Below, piece by piece: positions 36,092 to 45,928 of a stretch of 64,000 nucleotides of DNA (positions are counted from its first letter, which is position 1; each line of letters opens with the position of its first letter). The stretch comes from Acetobacter sp. (GTDB taxonomy: Bacteria; Pseudomonadota; Alphaproteobacteria; Acetobacterales; Acetobacteraceae): positions 1,302,001-1,366,000 of the forward strand of contig NZ_JAKVME010000001.1 of assembly GCF_022483985.1 (NCBI RefSeq). Reading direction: 5' to 3'. Position numbers and translations under genes: made by a program. A model generated the notes under the pieces. It was given only the letters and a program-made list of their open reading frames with translations. It was not told where the DNA came from and did no database searches.

Positions 36092-36307
36092 ATGCTTATT
36101 CAGCCTACCAACCCGACCCCACGGCCCCGGCTCGGCCATGTCGAGACAGTGATCGTGCAGAACCGCAAGATTTCCTGCGATGGTGGCCTCGGAGCGCTCG
36201 GACACCCCAAGGTCTGGCTGAAAATTGGCGGTGATCAGACAGTCTGCCCCTACTGCTCCCGCCTTTTCGTGCTGGACCCGAACGCCACACCGGATAGCGC
36301 GCACTGA
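36092..36307 (+). CDS. NDUFS6-like zinc-finger domain protein
   Basis: 71 aa from ATG 36092 (AGGA 8 nt upstream; ATG 36086 is also in frame). The zinc ligands follow the family order C..H..CxxC: ISCDGG, LGHPKVWLKI and VCPYCSRLFVL. Alphaproteobacteria have this short protein related to the complex I subunit NDUFS6; its exact bacterial role is unclear. polA begins 13 nt downstream on the same strand. Confidence 0.88.
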   Translation: MLIQPTNPTPRPRLGHVETVIVQNRKISCDGGLGALGHPKVWLKIGGDQTVCPYCSRLFVLDPNATPDSAH

Positions 36308-36320
36308 GGTTTCTCACTCC

Positions 36321-39113
36321 ATGACCCAAACGGGGAACAACGCTGGCATGCCTCACCTGATTCTGGTGGATGGCAGTGGTTTCATCTTCCGGGCTTTTCA
36401 TGCCCTCCCTCCCATGAGCAATCCGGAAGGCGTACCGGTCAACGCCGTTTATGGCTTCTGCAATATGCTGACGCGCCTGATGCGGGAGCATGTCGGCACG
36501 CATCTAGCGGTCATTTTCGATGCCGGACGGGTCACATTCCGCAACGAGATCTATCCGCAGTACAAAGCTCACCGTCCGGACCTACCGGAGGATCTGATTC
36601 CGCAGTTCGGGCTGATCCGCGAAGCGACCGCAGCCTTCGGTATGCCCGGAATTGAACTCGAAGGTTTCGAAGCCGACGACCTAATCGCCAGCTACGCCCG
36701 CTTCATCGAACAGACCGGCGGCCACTGCACCATTGTCTCTTCCGACAAGGATTTGATGCAGCTTATCGGCCCTCAGGTCGAGATGATGGACCCGATCAAA
36801 CAGAAACCGATCAGGGCCGAGGAAGTCGAAGCCAAGTTCGGCGTCGGGCCGGATAGGGTCATCGACGTGCAGGCTCTGATGGGCGACCCGACCGACAACG
36901 TGCCGGGCATCCCCGGGATCGGCCCGAAAACAGCCTCCGCACTGGTCAGCGAGTTTGGCGATCTGGAGGCCGTTCTGGCCGCCGCGCCGGACATGAAAAA
37001 ATCCAAACGTCGCGATTCGTTGATTGAGCACGCAGAAGCAGCCCGCATTTCACTCAAGCTGGTCACGCTGAAAAACGATATCCCCCTGCCCGTCCCCGTG
37101 ACTGACATGGCCGTGCAGGAGCCGAATGAAGAAGCGCTGGGTGACTGGCTCGACCGGATGGGTTTCCGTTCGATCCGTCATCGGTTCGGTCTCGGAGACG
37201 GCAAGCCTCTGGCGCAGGCCGCGTCCGCAGCGGCGATGCGCTTCGCCAACGGCGGCACCACACCGGTCGCAACGCCTTCTCCCGAACAGGCTCCCTATAA
37301 CGGTTATGAAACCGTCACGGATCTTGTCACGCTTGAAAAATGGGTAGCAGAGGCCCGCGCCGCCGGTGTCTGCGCCGTGGACACGGAAACGGACGGCCTC
37401 GATCCGCTGAAGGCCCGCATGGTCGGTCTCTCGCTGGCGACTGCTCCGGGCCGAGCCTGTTATGTGCCGCTGCTGCATGAAGGCACGCTGGAAGCCCCTG
37501 TCGGGCACCAGATTTCCGTGGCGGAGGCGGTGACTGCGCTTGAGCCGCTGTTTACGGACTCATCCGTGCTCAAGGTTTTTCAGAACGCCAAGTTCGACAT
37601 ACTGGTCTTCCGTGGTGCGGGCGCGGCTCCCATCGTGCCGGTCGACGACACGATGCTGATCTCCTACGCCCAGTCGGCCGGTCTGCATGGTCAGGGCATG
37701 GACGAACTCTCGAAGCTGCATCTTGGCCATGTGCCGATCACTTATGATCAGGTCACGGGAACGGGCCGCAACCGTATCCTTTTCCAGCAGGTGCCACTGG
37801 ACAAGGCGACAGCCTACGCCGCCGAAGATGCCGATGTGACATTGCGTTTATGGCTGAAGCTGCGTCCCCAGTTGCGCACCAGCAAGGCGCTGGCTCTGTA
37901 TGAAGGGTATGAGCGTCCGCTGATCACTGTGCTCAGTGACATGGAGCAGACCGGCATCAAGGTCGATGCCCATGAACTGCGCCGCCTTTCGGAGAATTTC
38001 GAAGGTCGCATGGGCGTCATCGAGAAAGAGATTCACACGGTTGCCGGACGCATCTTCAATGTCGGCTCGCCCAAGCAGCTTGGTGAAATCCTGTTTGATG
38101 AAATGGGACTGCCCGGCGGCAAGCGTGGCAAGACCGGCGCGTGGAGCACGGATTCCTCTGTGCTGCAGGAACTGGCGGATCAGGGACAGGAGCTTCCCGA
38201 AAAAATCCTTGCGTGGCGTCAGCTTTCCAAACTGAAGAGCACCTACACGGACGCACTGCTCAAGCAGATGGACCCAGCCACAAACCGGGTTCACACCACA
38301 TTTCAGATGGCCATCACCACAACAGGCCGCCTGTCCTCCAACGACCCGAACCTCCAGAACATTCCTGTCCGCACGGAGGAAGGCGCGCAGATCCGCAAGA
38401 GCTTTATCGCCCCTGAAGGCAAGGTTCTGCTGTCCGCCGACTATTCCCAGATCGAACTCCGTCTGCTGGCCAGCGTCGCGGATGTGCCGACATTGCGGGA
38501 AGCATTCGCTCTGGGGCAGGACATTCACGCCCGCACCGCCTCCGAAGTGTTCGGTGTACCGCTTGAAGGCATGGACCCGCTGACCCGCCGACGCGCCAAG
38601 GCCATCAATTTCGGCATCATTTACGGCATTTCGGCCTTTGGACTGAGCAAGCAACTCGGTATTTCCATGGGTGAGGCTCGCGCCTATATCGACGCCTATT
38701 TCGCCCGCTATCCCGGCATCCGGGATTACATGGACGAACGCAAGATCGAAGCGAAGGCACATGGCTATGTCGTAACGCCGCTCGGACGCCGCTGTTATGT
38801 TCCCGGCATTACGGCGAAAAACGGCGCACAACGCTCCTATGCCGAGCGTCAGGCGATCAACGCGCCATTGCAGGGAGGGGCTGCGGACATCATCAAGCGG
38901 GCCATGGTACGGCTGCCGCATGCTCTGGCGGAAGCCGGTCTGCCTGCCACGATGCTGTTACAGGTGCATGACGAACTTCTGTTTGAAGTCGAAAAACGCG
39001 CAGCGGAGACAACTGCCGCGCTGGTGAAGAAAATCATGGAAGGCGCGGCAGACCTGCCCGTGCCGCTGGTTGTCGAGACCGGCATTGGGGCCAACTGGGC
39101 CGAGGCGCACTGA
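36321..39113 (+). CDS. polA: DNA polymerase I
   Basis: 930 aa from ATG 36321 (ATG 36348 is possible). Three domains are seen in order: the 5'-3' nuclease (LILVDGSGFIFRAFHALPPM, GFEADDLIASYA, GDPTDNVPGIPGIGPKTA); the 3'-5' exonuclease with a DTETDGLD motif, so proofreading is probably active; and the polymerase with SADYSQIELRLLA (motif A), RRRAKAINFGIIYG (motif B) and LLQVHDELLFE (motif C). It fills gaps and removes Okazaki primers. The stop overlaps the next start (TGATG). Confidence 0.97.
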   Translation: MTQTGNNAGMPHLILVDGSGFIFRAFHALPPMSNPEGVPVNAVYGFCNMLTRLMREHVGTHLAVIFDAGRVTFRNEIYPQYKAHRPDLPEDLIPQFGLIREATAAFGMPGIELEGFEADDLIASYARFIEQTGGHCTIVSSDKDLMQLIGPQVEMMDPIKQKPIRAEEVEAKFGVGPDRVIDVQALMGDPTDNVPGIPGIGPKTASALVSEFGDLEAVLAAAPDMKKSKRRDSLIEHAEAARISLKLVTLKNDIPLPVPVTDMAVQEPNEEALGDWLDRMGFRSIRHRFGLGDGKPLAQAASAAAMRFANGGTTPVATPSPEQAPYNGYETVTDLVTLEKWVAEARAAGVCAVDTETDGLDPLKARMVGLSLATAPGRACYVPLLHEGTLEAPVGHQISVAEAVTALEPLFTDSSVLKVFQNAKFDILVFRGAGAAPIVPVDDTMLISYAQSAGLHGQGMDELSKLHLGHVPITYDQVTGTGRNRILFQQVPLDKATAYAAEDADVTLRLWLKLRPQLRTSKALALYEGYERPLITVLSDMEQTGIKVDAHELRRLSENFEGRMGVIEKEIHTVAGRIFNVGSPKQLGEILFDEMGLPGGKRGKTGAWSTDSSVLQELADQGQELPEKILAWRQLSKLKSTYTDALLKQMDPATNRVHTTFQMAITTTGRLSSNDPNLQNIPVRTEEGAQIRKSFIAPEGKVLLSADYSQIELRLLASVADVPTLREAFALGQDIHARTASEVFGVPLEGMDPLTRRRAKAINFGIIYGISAFGLSKQLGISMGEARAYIDAYFARYPGIRDYMDERKIEAKAHGYVVTPLGRRCYVPGITAKNGAQRSYAERQAINAPLQGGAADIIKRAMVRLPHALAEAGLPATMLLQVHDELLFEVEKRAAETTAALVKKIMEGAADLPVPLVVETGIGANWAEAH

Positions 39114-39745
39114 TGAACACTTTCCCTCCTCCGTCCGGTCTGAAGAAAAGAACAGGGCTGCTTCTCACACTGGCGATCGCGGCAGTCGCCTGTATTGCCG
39201 GGTATGGCGCCTACAGGGCTTCGGACGCCATGGGGCCGGTTGCCTCGTCAAATGGCAATGAAGTTGGCGGCAGCTTCCGTCTGATGGATTCATCGGACGG
39301 CACCATGACCGACACACATTTCCGCGGGCGATGGATGCTTGTCATGTTCGGGGCGATCCACTGCACGAACGACGCCTGCACACCCGCCCTGACCCGCCTG
39401 AGCACAGCTCTTCAGGCCGTCGATCCGGCGCGGAAGAAATTCGCACCGCTCTTCATCAGCCTCGATCCAAACCGTGATCTTGCAATGAATCTTCGGCAGT
39501 ATGCCCTGAAGTTCAACGCCAAGATCATCACCGGCACGGCTGCGCCGGCCACTCTTGAAGCGGTCGCCAGAGAATATCAGGCTCCAATCGTGAGACATCC
39601 TGATCCGGAATGGGAATATACATACGAAATCTCTCCGCGCATCGTGATCATGAACCCCGAGGGACGCTACACGGGAACGATCGAAACTGCGGCCAGCGCC
39701 GAAGACATGGAAAAACGTCTCCGTACTCTTCTGGAGCAGCACTGA
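39113..39745 (+). CDS. SCO1/SenC-like thioredoxin-fold protein with altered copper site
   Basis: 210 aa. An N-terminal anchor (GLLLTLAIAAVACIAGYGAY) is followed by a thioredoxin fold with SCO-like features (LVMFGAIHC, FAPLFISLDPNRD, IVIMNPEGRYTG). The usual copper motif C-P-x-x-C-P is here C84-T-N-D-A-C89, one residue longer, and the conserved His before the last strand (D-H-S in SCO) is Ile173. Copper binding to build cytochrome oxidase is therefore doubtful; a redox role is possible. It is coupled to polA upstream, and the ABC importer begins 3 nt downstream. Confidence 0.75.
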   Translation: MNTFPPPSGLKKRTGLLLTLAIAAVACIAGYGAYRASDAMGPVASSNGNEVGGSFRLMDSSDGTMTDTHFRGRWMLVMFGAIHCTNDACTPALTRLSTALQAVDPARKKFAPLFISLDPNRDLAMNLRQYALKFNAKIITGTAAPATLEAVAREYQAPIVRHPDPEWEYTYEISPRIVIMNPEGRYTGTIETAASAEDMEKRLRTLLEQH

Positions 39746-39748
39746 CGG

Positions 39749-41560
39749 ATGCATCGTGGTTTCCGATCTTCTTTTCCAGCGGCTCTCAACTCTGTTGATG
39801 ACGGTTCTGCGCCGTTATTTCCCGCATTCCTGTATAAAATCAGAAAAAAGAAGATTGTTTCATCTCTTTTCCTGAACATGGCCTTACTCCCGGCGACTCT
39901 GCATGCGGCAACCGTCACGCCCGGCGCGCCGGACAGCGCCGAGGCTGGCGGTATCCTCCGCATAACCGCCGAGAACTCGGGCGGAACGCTCGATCCGCAG
40001 ATCAGCTACGTTCACATCACCTATCAGATGGAAGCCATCGTCTATGACGGGCTGACCACCTTCGCCAAGACGCCAAGCCAGCTCGGCAGTCACGCCGTCC
40101 CTGACCTCGCGGAAGCTCTGCCGGAACCGCAGGACGATGGCAGAACCTATGTATTTCATCTGCGGCACGGCATTCGTTTTTCAAGCGGCAAGGAAGTGAC
40201 ACCGGATGACGTGGTCGCTTCCATGCAGCGGATTTTCAAGGTGAACAGCCCGACCGCAGGCCCGTATTACAGTCATATCGTCGGCGGTGATGCCTGCCTG
40301 AAAGATTCCGGTCACTGCACGCTTGCCGGAGGCGTGAGCGCTGATGACAAGGCATGGACCGTCACCTTTCATCTGACACATCCGGACGCCGAATTTTTTG
40401 ACCGGCTGGCGTTTCAGCACGCCTCCATCATGCCTGCCGACACTCCGGCGCATGATACCGGCAATGACGCCCCCCTCGGGACCGGCCCCTACAGGATTGT
40501 CTCCTATGAGCCCAATTCCGGCCTGAAAATGGAGCGCAACCCCTACTTCAGACAGTGGGATGTTGTGGCGCAGCCGGCAGGCTATCCCGACGAAATCCGC
40601 TACTCCTTCGGGCTGGACCCGGAAGCCGCCGTCACAGCCATCGAGAACAACCAGTATGACTGGATGCTAGAAAGCGTGCCGCTGGACCGGCAGGCGGAAG
40701 TCGGAGCCCGCTTTTCAGACCGCGTGAAACTGATAGATCAGCTCGCCATCTATTACGCCGCGCTGAACGTGAACCTGCCGCCTTTCAACGATCTTCGCGT
40801 CCGGCAGGCACTGAACTACGCACTGAACCGCAAAGCGGTGGTGATCTATAATGGCGGTCCGGCAGTCTCCACCGCAGCCTGCCAGATGCTGCCTACGGGC
40901 GCTCCTGGATATGAGCCGGGCTGCGCCTACACAAAGGGCGCATCCCCGGATCATCCCGCTCCGGACTGGAAAGAACCCGATCTCGAAAAAGCCCGTAAAC
41001 TGGTTGAAGAAAGCGGCACCAAAGGCCAGAAAGTGGTTATTGTCACGCCGGGTTCGGGTGGCTCGGGCGCCATCGCCAACGAGATTCGCTCCACGTTGGT
41101 CGATCTGGGCTATGTCGCCTCCGTGCGTCCCATTACGCCGGTGATCGAGTTCAGTTATATCCAGAACAGCGATAATAAAGTTCAGATCGGGCTGACGGGC
41201 TGGAGCGCGGATTACCCTTCCGCATCCTCCTTTCTGCGCACACTGTTTTCCTGCGAGACGTTCGTTCCGCATTCGAGCAATTCCATCAATGCCTCCCAGT
41301 TCTGCGACCCGAAACTGGACGCGCTGATGGACAGGGCCGAGGAAGTTTCTCTGACGGATCAGAAAGCGGGCGATGCGTTGTGGGCCGAAGCGTCTCGCGC
41401 CCTGATGGCGCAGGCCCCTGCCCTGCCGCTCGATCAGACCCGCCGCGTGGCGCTGATGTCCACCCGCGTCCATGGCGCGTTCGACACTCCGATTTATGAG
41501 GCCATTTTTTCGCAGATGAAGCTGCGCCGGGCGGGAGATGCCCAAGGAGAAGCGCGGTGA
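39749..41560 (+). CDS. Oligopeptide-type ABC transporter substrate-binding protein (SBP family 5)
   Basis: 603 aa from ATG 39749. The signal sequence is late (KIRKKKIVSSLFLNMALLPATLHA-A), so a start nearer to it is possible. The family 5 pattern is clear: GGTLDPQISYVHITYQMEAIVYDGL, VFHLRHGIRFSSGKEVTPDDVVASMQRI, LGTGPYRIVSYEPNSGLKMERNPYF, and DLRVRQALNYALNRKAVV. Such proteins bind peptides or other solutes in the periplasm for the permeases encoded next. Substrate not readable. Confidence 0.9.
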   Translation: MHRGFRSSFPAALNSVDDGSAPLFPAFLYKIRKKKIVSSLFLNMALLPATLHAATVTPGAPDSAEAGGILRITAENSGGTLDPQISYVHITYQMEAIVYDGLTTFAKTPSQLGSHAVPDLAEALPEPQDDGRTYVFHLRHGIRFSSGKEVTPDDVVASMQRIFKVNSPTAGPYYSHIVGGDACLKDSGHCTLAGGVSADDKAWTVTFHLTHPDAEFFDRLAFQHASIMPADTPAHDTGNDAPLGTGPYRIVSYEPNSGLKMERNPYFRQWDVVAQPAGYPDEIRYSFGLDPEAAVTAIENNQYDWMLESVPLDRQAEVGARFSDRVKLIDQLAIYYAALNVNLPPFNDLRVRQALNYALNRKAVVIYNGGPAVSTAACQMLPTGAPGYEPGCAYTKGASPDHPAPDWKEPDLEKARKLVEESGTKGQKVVIVTPGSGGSGAIANEIRSTLVDLGYVASVRPITPVIEFSYIQNSDNKVQIGLTGWSADYPSASSFLRTLFSCETFVPHSSNSINASQFCDPKLDALMDRAEEVSLTDQKAGDALWAEASRALMAQAPALPLDQTRRVALMSTRVHGAFDTPIYEAIFSQMKLRRAGDAQGEAR

Positions 41561-42564
41561 GCGGTGTGCAGGACGCAACGCCTCCGGGACCATGGCGGAG
41601 CGCGTTCCGGGCGCTGGCGCGTAATCGTGCGGCAATGACGGCGCTGGGCGTGCTGGGTCTTATGGTGCTGCTGTGTCTACTCGCACCGTTTTACGCGCAT
41701 GATATCGCCCATACCAATCCCTTCCGCGCCAATGTCGCCGGGTCGTTCACGCTGGACGGCAAAACCATCGACATCATGCAACCGAATGACAATCCGCTGC
41801 ATCTGGGGCTGACGCCCGCGGGTCCGACATGGAACCCGTCCGCCTACATGCTCGGCTCGGACAGTCAGGGTCGGGATGTGGCGGCTCGGCTGCTGTATGG
41901 CGGACGGATTTCCCTGCTGATTTCCTTCGCGGCGGCGGCGCTGTGTATCCTCATTGCCAGCGTGGTCGGCATTCTTGCGGGATTCTTCAGCGGCATCGTG
42001 GATATGGTGCTGTCACGCATCATGGACATCATGTGGGCCGTGCCGGTCTATCTGTTCGCCATCTCGCTCTCGATCGTGACCATCAGTGACGGGCTGCATA
42101 TCGGTCCGATCAGACTGGAAGCGGATAACCTGATCATCCCCATCGCCATTATCGCGCTGGTGTATATGCCTTACGCCGCACGCCCGATCCGGGGACGGGT
42201 CATGGCGTTGCGAAATGCCGATTTCGTCATGGCGGCGCGCAGCCTCGGCGTGCCACGTTGGCGTATCCTGTTGGTGGACATCCTGCCGAACGTCGCCAGT
42301 TCCATCGTCGTGCTGGCTCCCTTGCTGGCCGCCTTTGCGCTGCTGACTGAGTCCGCGCTGTCCTTCCTCTCCATCGGTGTGCAGGCTCCGACTGCCTCGT
42401 GGGGGACGATCATTCAGGACGGCGAAGGGCTGATCTACTCCCGCCCGATGGTCGCCATCGCGCCGGGTCTGGCCATCGTCATTGTCGTGGTGGCGCTGAA
42501 CGTGCTGGGCGATGGATTGCGGGATGCGCTGGACGAGCGCGAGACCAGCAAGAGGGGCGCGTAA
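41557..42564 (+). CDS. ABC transporter permease, DppC-like
   Basis: 335 aa from GTG 41557 (GTGA overlap with the upstream stop). Several membrane helices are present, with an N-terminal one (MTALGVLGLMVLLCLLAPFYA). The conserved cytoplasmic EAA-type loop that contacts the ATPase reads GRVMALRNADFVMAARSLGVPRWRILLVDILPN. An unusual insert of about 50 residues after the first helix (FRANVAGSFTLDGKTIDIMQPNDNPLHLGL) is periplasmic. Partner of the DppB-like permease. Confidence 0.9.
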   Translation: MSGVQDATPPGPWRSAFRALARNRAAMTALGVLGLMVLLCLLAPFYAHDIAHTNPFRANVAGSFTLDGKTIDIMQPNDNPLHLGLTPAGPTWNPSAYMLGSDSQGRDVAARLLYGGRISLLISFAAAALCILIASVVGILAGFFSGIVDMVLSRIMDIMWAVPVYLFAISLSIVTISDGLHIGPIRLEADNLIIPIAIIALVYMPYAARPIRGRVMALRNADFVMAARSLGVPRWRILLVDILPNVASSIVVLAPLLAAFALLTESALSFLSIGVQAPTASWGTIIQDGEGLIYSRPMVAIAPGLAIVIVVVALNVLGDGLRDALDERETSKRGA

Positions 42565-43538
42565 TGCTGAAAGCCCTACTCCAGAGGTTCGGTCAGACTG
42601 TCTTCGTGCTGTTCGGGATTTCCGTTCTGGTGTTTCTGGTGTTCTTCGCAACACCCGGAGCGGACCCGACCTCACGCATCGCCGGCAAGAACGCTTCGCC
42701 CGAAACCATCGCCAAGGTGCGGCAGGAATACGGGTTCGACCGTCCTCTGCCTGTCCAGTATGCGACCATGATGAAGAAGCTCTTCATCACGCAGGATCTG
42801 ACCTCCTACGCCAATCGTGGCGAGAAGGTCGTGCCTGAACTGATCAAGGCCGCGCCCGTCACCTTGTCGCTGGCGACCGGTGGCGCTGTGATCTGGGTGG
42901 TGGCGTCCATCCTCATGGGCACGGTCGCGGCGGCGTTTCGCGGCACATGGATCGACCGGACACTGATGGCCATCGGGCTGGTCGGCATCTCCATTCCGGT
43001 GTTCTGGCTCGGTCAGGTCGGCAACCTCATCACGCAGGCGCGCTATCACGACACATGGCTGTTCTCCTGGGTGCCTGCGCTTGGCTATGTGCCATTCGCG
43101 GAAAGCCCGGTCGGCTGGTTCAAGGCGCTGATCATTCCGTGGTGCACGCTCGCGGTGCTTTTCATCGGCGTCTATGCCCGCGTGCTGCGCTCTGATCTTG
43201 TGACCGTGTCCGGCGAGGATTTCATGCGAACGGCCCGCGCCAAAGGGCTGTCCCCGAGCCGCGTGCTGCTGGTGCATGGTCTGCGGACCTCCATGATCAC
43301 CTTCGTCTCCCTGTTCGGTATGGATTTCGCGCAGTTGATCGGCGGCGGCGCACTGCTGACGGAAGTGGTGTTCGGTCTTCAGGGTGTCGGGCGGCTGACC
43401 TATCAGGCGCTCTCTGCGCTCGATCTGCCGCTCATCATGGCCAGCGTGATGTATTCCGCCGTGTTCGTCGTGCTGGCGAACGCGCTGGTCGATGTGATCT
43501 ACATCTTTCTCGACCCGAGAGTCCGTGATGGCCGGTGA
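42564..43538 (+). CDS. ABC transporter permease, DppB-like
   Basis: 324 aa from ATG 42564, overlapping the previous stop by 1 nt (TAATG). The N-terminus is standard for DppB (LLQRFGQTVFVLFGISVLVFLVFFATPGADPTSRIAG), and the EAA loop is RSDLVTVSGEDFMRTARAKGLSPSRVLLVHGLRTS. It forms the channel with the DppC-like subunit. The C-before-B gene order is reversed relative to the common dppABCDF order. Confidence 0.9.
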   Translation: MLKALLQRFGQTVFVLFGISVLVFLVFFATPGADPTSRIAGKNASPETIAKVRQEYGFDRPLPVQYATMMKKLFITQDLTSYANRGEKVVPELIKAAPVTLSLATGGAVIWVVASILMGTVAAAFRGTWIDRTLMAIGLVGISIPVFWLGQVGNLITQARYHDTWLFSWVPALGYVPFAESPVGWFKALIIPWCTLAVLFIGVYARVLRSDLVTVSGEDFMRTARAKGLSPSRVLLVHGLRTSMITFVSLFGMDFAQLIGGGALLTEVVFGLQGVGRLTYQALSALDLPLIMASVMYSAVFVVLANALVDVIYIFLDPRVRDGR

Positions 43539-44541
43539 TGCTCCCCTTCTCGACGTGCGCGACCTCTGCGTGAGCTTCCGTTCGGGCGGACGGGATGTGC
43601 CGATCATCGAAAACGTCTCGTTTACCGTGAGTGAGCAGGAAATCCTTGGCATCGTTGGGGAATCAGGCTCAGGCAAGAGCGTGACGGCTATGACCATCAT
43701 GCGTCTGATCGACGATCCGGGCGTCAGTCTGCGTGGTTCAGTCCGGTTCCGTGGGCAGGAGTTGACCACTCTGCCGCAGAAAGCGTTCCGGCCCATACGT
43801 GGCCGCGAAATCGCGATGATTTTTCAGGACCCTATGACGGCCTTCACGCCGGTTTACACGATCGGCTGGCAGATCGACGAGGCGATCCGCGTTCATGAGC
43901 GCGTCTCGAAGTCCGAGGCCCGCACACGCACGGTGCGGCTACTTGGCGACATGGGCGTGCCGGACCCGGAGCGCACCGCCAACCGCTATCCGCACCAGTT
44001 GTCCGGCGGCCTGCGCCAGCGTGCGATGATCGCCATGGCGCTGTCCTGCAATCCGGCCCTGCTGATCGCCGATGAACCGACCACGGCGCTGGACGTGACG
44101 GTACAGGCGCAGATTCTCGATCTTCTCCGCAATCTCCGCACGGATTACGGTTCAGCCGTCATGCTGATCACACATGATATGGGTGTTGTGGCCGAGACCT
44201 GTGACCATGTGATGGTGCTGTATTCCGGACGTGTAGCCGAGCGTGGACCTGCGTCGGCGATCTTTGCCCAGCCCGCTCATCCCTATACGGCGGCGCTGCT
44301 GGACTCGATTCCGCCACTGACCGGACCACGGCCAGTTCGCCTGCCGTCCATCGCAGGCGCTACCCCTGCTCCGCTGGAACGCCCCCCCGGCTGTGCCTTT
44401 GCGCCACGTTGCCATTATGTGCATGATGCCTGCGAGGTTCTGCCGTCGCTTGTGCAATGGGCCGAACAGGATGTCGCCTGTGTTCTCCCGACGGAAGACC
44501 GCCCGCTTGCACCGCGTCTGACTGCAGGAACCGTTCAATGA
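43528..44541 (+). CDS. ABC transporter ATPase, DppD-like
   Basis: 337 aa from ATG 43528, overlapping the permease end by 11 nt. Walker A GESGSGKS, signature LSGGLRQR, Walker [13 protein letters not shown] and the switch His (MLITHDMG) are intact. The C-terminal oligopeptide-transporter domain with a Cys-rich region ([19 protein letters not shown]) is typical and may carry an iron-sulfur cluster. Confidence 0.93.
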   Translation: MAGDAPLLDVRDLCVSFRSGGRDVPIIENVSFTVSEQEILGIVGESGSGKSVTAMTIMRLIDDPGVSLRGSVRFRGQELTTLPQKAFRPIRGREIAMIFQDPMTAFTPVYTIGWQIDEAIRVHERVSKSEARTRTVRLLGDMGVPDPERTANRYPHQLSGGLRQRAMIAMALSCNPALLIADEPTTALDVTVQAQILDLLRNLRTDYGSAVMLITHDMGVVAETCDHVMVLYSGRVAERGPASAIFAQPAHPYTAALLDSIPPLTGPRPVRLPSIAGATPAPLERPPGCAFAPRCHYVHDACEVLPSLVQWAEQDVACVLPTEDRPLAPRLTAGTVQ

Positions 44542-45539
44542 GCGAGATTCTGAAAGCCATCGACCTTTGCAAGGAATATCGTCTTCCTCATGGAAAGACA
44601 CTGCGGGCTCTCGACACTGTTTCCCTGACGGTTCGTTCTGGAGAAGTGCTCGGCCTTGTCGGGGAATCCGGCTGCGGCAAATCCACGCTGGGGCGTTGCC
44701 TGCTGCGCCTGACCGATTTGACATCCGGCACGATCCTGTTCGAAGAGCAGGATATTTCGCGCGTGAATGATCGTGCGCTCCGACCTGTCCGCCGTCAGAT
44801 GCAGATGGTTTTTCAGGATTCCTACGCTGCACTCAACCCGAAGCGACGGATCGGTGATCTTCTGGCCGAACCGTTGCGCGTCCACCCTGATGAGAACGGT
44901 CAGAGACGCAATCGTCACACGATCGAGGCGCGGCTTGATGAACTGATGGACCTCGTGAGCCTGCCTCGCTCCGCTCTGGCCCGTTATCCGCATGAATTTT
45001 CCGGGGGGCAGCGCCAGCGGATCAACATCGCCCGTGCGTTGGCGCTCTCGCCACGACTGATCATCGCGGATGAACCAGTTTCCGCGCTGGATGTGTCGGT
45101 GCAGGCCCAGATCGTCAATCTCTTTACCGATCTCAAGGAAGAGCTTGGTCTGACCTATATCTTTATCGCGCATGACCTCGCCGTGGTCAGACAGATCTCG
45201 ACGCGTGTGGCGGTGATGTATCTCGGCGCGATCGTGGAACTCGGCGATACCGACACAGTCATGCAGTATCCTGCGCATCCCTATACGGCGGCCCTGATTT
45301 CCGCTGTCCCGGAGCCGATCATCGGAGCCGAAGACAGACGCATCCTGCTGCATGGCGATGTACCGTCGCCGATCTCGCCCCCTTCCGGCTGCCGCTTTCA
45401 TACCCGCTGCCCGAAAGCGGAAAACCGCTGTTCACAGGAAGCGCCTGCGCTCCAGCCGGTAGGCGACAAACGGGAAGTCGCCTGTCATTTCCCTGATATA
45501 AGGGAGGCAGGCAATAGCTGGTCTGGAGTGGATATGTGA
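44538..45539 (+). CDS. ABC transporter ATPase, DppF-like
   Basis: 333 aa from ATG 44538 (ATGA overlap). Walker A GESGCGKST, signature FSGGQRQR, Walker B LIIADEPVSALD, and the C-terminal Cys-containing domain (PSGCRFHTRCPKAENRC) are intact. It pairs with the DppD-like ATPase to power the importer. Last gene of the five-gene operon; a weak hairpin with TTTT begins at the stop (45539-45559). Confidence 0.93.
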   Translation: MSEILKAIDLCKEYRLPHGKTLRALDTVSLTVRSGEVLGLVGESGCGKSTLGRCLLRLTDLTSGTILFEEQDISRVNDRALRPVRRQMQMVFQDSYAALNPKRRIGDLLAEPLRVHPDENGQRRNRHTIEARLDELMDLVSLPRSALARYPHEFSGGQRQRINIARALALSPRLIIADEPVSALDVSVQAQIVNLFTDLKEELGLTYIFIAHDLAVVRQISTRVAVMYLGAIVELGDTDTVMQYPAHPYTAALISAVPEPIIGAEDRRILLHGDVPSPISPPSGCRFHTRCPKAENRCSQEAPALQPVGDKREVACHFPDIREAGNSWSGVDM

Positions 45540-45928
45540 CTGGAAACAGAACCAGTTTTCTCTGGTATCCGGTGTGAATGGCAAAGGCCACCACCGGCTT
45601 CGCTAGACTACCCAACACTCCTGCTTTGAAGGCAATTCTGCATAAACAGGTCTGTCAGCCTCTTACAGAACGAAACAGCACTGTCCACATGCCGTTGAAG
45701 GGAAGTCGAAAACAGGATTCTTCTTTAACAGAGTTGTAGAAAACTCCATTTTATTCAGACGTCTTTACAAGACTGAATGGTTGACTGCGAGAGCAGCCTT
45801 CTACAATCACGGCGGTCACGTCTGCATGTCTGCAATCCACGTCGCCACACTCTTAGAGTTCCGGCTCAGGGATCTGGCCCCGAGCCGAAACATTACGTCT
45901 TTCCGATCCACAGATCGACGTGGTCTTC
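45540..45928. other. Intergenic region between convergent genes
   Basis: About 389 bp without a recognised gene. It includes a weak hairpin just past the ATPase stop (ACTGG/CCAGT then TTT). A stronger one, at 45862-45887 (CGGCTC/GAGCCG with inner GGG/CCC), lies 42 nt past the TonB-receptor stop on the minus strand. Both may be terminators. Confidence 0.4.

Noticed and set aside
37848..38921. 357-codon open frame on the minus strand
   Set aside because: Antisense of the polymerase domain of polA.
42672..43796. 374-codon open frame on the minus strand
   Set aside because: Antisense of the DppB-like permease and DppD-like ATPase genes.
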